The notes under the pieces: generated by a model
What the model saw: the letters and a program-made list of their open reading frames with translations, nothing else
The model's database searches: none
Told to the model about the DNA's origin: nothing
Virus record (IMG/VR): IMGVR_UViG_3300020055_000181
Span: 1-21,645 of that record
DNA from: a virus
DNA: 21,645 nt
Reading direction: 5' to 3' (one strand)
Part shown: positions 21,247 to 21,645 of the stretch, piece by piece
Position numbering within the stretch: position 1 is the stretch's first letter
Layout: each line of letters begins with the position of its first letter
Made by a program: the position numbers and the translations under genes

Positions 21247-21573
21247 ATGAAAGTACTAATAAAACCTAAAGTAACAAAACCTTGGTCAAAAGAAATGTAT
21301 GATTACAATGACAAGGTTGCTGATATGATGAAAGAAAATATCATCGAATCAATAGTTAAATACCAAAACGATTTCAATAAACTCAATGAACTAATGGTTC
21401 TTTGTGGTGGTATTAAGTATGGTAGTGGGTATGATATCAATGACCTTTACCAAGATATACATGATGAAGTGGATAATGTTCAAAACTATTGGTTGAACGA
21501 AGAATATCCATATGCAGTTAAACAAGGATTGGTTAAACCAATTCCTTACAATTTTGTTGGTTATGACAAATAG
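21247..21573 (+). CDS. Hypothetical protein
   Basis: 108 aa, starting 2 nt after the previous stop. Helix-rich, with several Asp/Asn/Tyr residues: TKPWSKEMYDYNDKVADMMK, then NDFNKLNELMVLCGGIKYG and DVHDEV-like DIHDEVDNVQNYWLNEEYP. No family recognised. It belongs to the early-type operon and its 3' end overlaps the next ORF by 11 nt. Confidence 0.7.
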   Translation: MKVLIKPKVTKPWSKEMYDYNDKVADMMKENIIESIVKYQNDFNKLNELMVLCGGIKYGSGYDINDLYQDIHDEVDNVQNYWLNEEYPYAVKQGLVKPIPYNFVGYDK

Positions 21574-21645
21574 TTGGTATTATCGAGAAATGGGTTCTCG
21601 TAACAAAAAGACAGGTAAGTTATCTTACTATCGAGTAAGAGTAAC
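21563..21645 (+). CDS. Hypothetical small protein, 5' part (partial, runs off window)
   Basis: An ORF beginning ATG 21563 and open to the window end, encoding MTNSWYYREMGSRNKKTGKL followed by SYYRVRV. It overlaps the preceding stop by 11 nt, an arrangement common in phage operons. An in-frame ATG at 21590 is an alternative start. Basic and aromatic; function unknown. Confidence 0.55.
   Translation, partial: MTNSWYYREMGSRNKKTGKLSYYRVRV

Overview
The window is a stretch of an AT-rich (about one third G+C by eye) tailed-phage genome with every gene on the + strand. It carries a contractile-tail (myovirus, T4-like) morphogenesis module. The best family matches are a gp18-type tail sheath, a gp19-type tail tube of exactly T4 length, a T4_baseplate/gp26-type protein, a tape measure protein, a gp53/LysM-type baseplate protein and a hub-like protein. 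The host is not shown directly. Two promoters near the right end (TTG, 20-nt spacer, TATATTTA) resemble the Bacteroidota -33/-7 architecture, so a marine or aquatic flavobacterial host is a reasonable but unproven guess.

Layout. (1) 1-5197, the host-recognition locus: the 3' end of a fibre with an S74 self-cleaving chaperone, a fibre/adhesin protein, a LamG-like lectin protein, a GT-B glycosyltransferase, and a Hint + fibronectin-III protein. The last gene is broken by a 53-bp tandem duplication. The genes are packed with overlaps or gaps of 1-2 nt. (2) 5224-9697, sheath/tube/chaperone region: a small coiled-coil protein, sheath, tube, gp26-like protein and an out-of-frame overlapping ORF that looks like a G/GT-type frameshift pair. 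These are separated by hairpin terminators and a repeated promoter-like motif, TATATTTATA. (3) 9702-18763, tape measure and baseplate: a small basic protein, tape measure, a 933-aa baseplate-type protein, a LysM/gp53-like protein, an 801-aa hub-like protein and a conserved 131-aa protein. (4) 18796-20234: a PhyH-type dioxygenase homologue with an altered metal motif and an SGNH hydrolase, translationally coupled. (5) 20244-21645: a change of module to short hypothetical genes driven by two near-identical host-like promoters.

How it fits together. The sheath, tube, tape measure and baseplate genes build the contractile tail. The left-hand genes supply fibres and adhesins. The glycosyltransferase, dioxygenase and SGNH hydrolase are plausible modifiers of virion proteins or host surface glycans. 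Two promoter classes (late: TATATTTATA without a -33; early: TTG-N20-TATATTTA with an inverted repeat) mark the switch from structural to early genes.

Most noteworthy: the 53-bp duplication that breaks the Hint-FN3 gene, the Hint domain itself, the putative frameshift pair before the tape measure, the two promoter classes, the glycosyltransferase inside the fibre operon, and the HxN dioxygenase-hydrolase pair. No tRNA, CRISPR array, insertion sequence or integrase was seen. No gene-free stretch exceeds 300 bases once the broken Hint gene is recognised.
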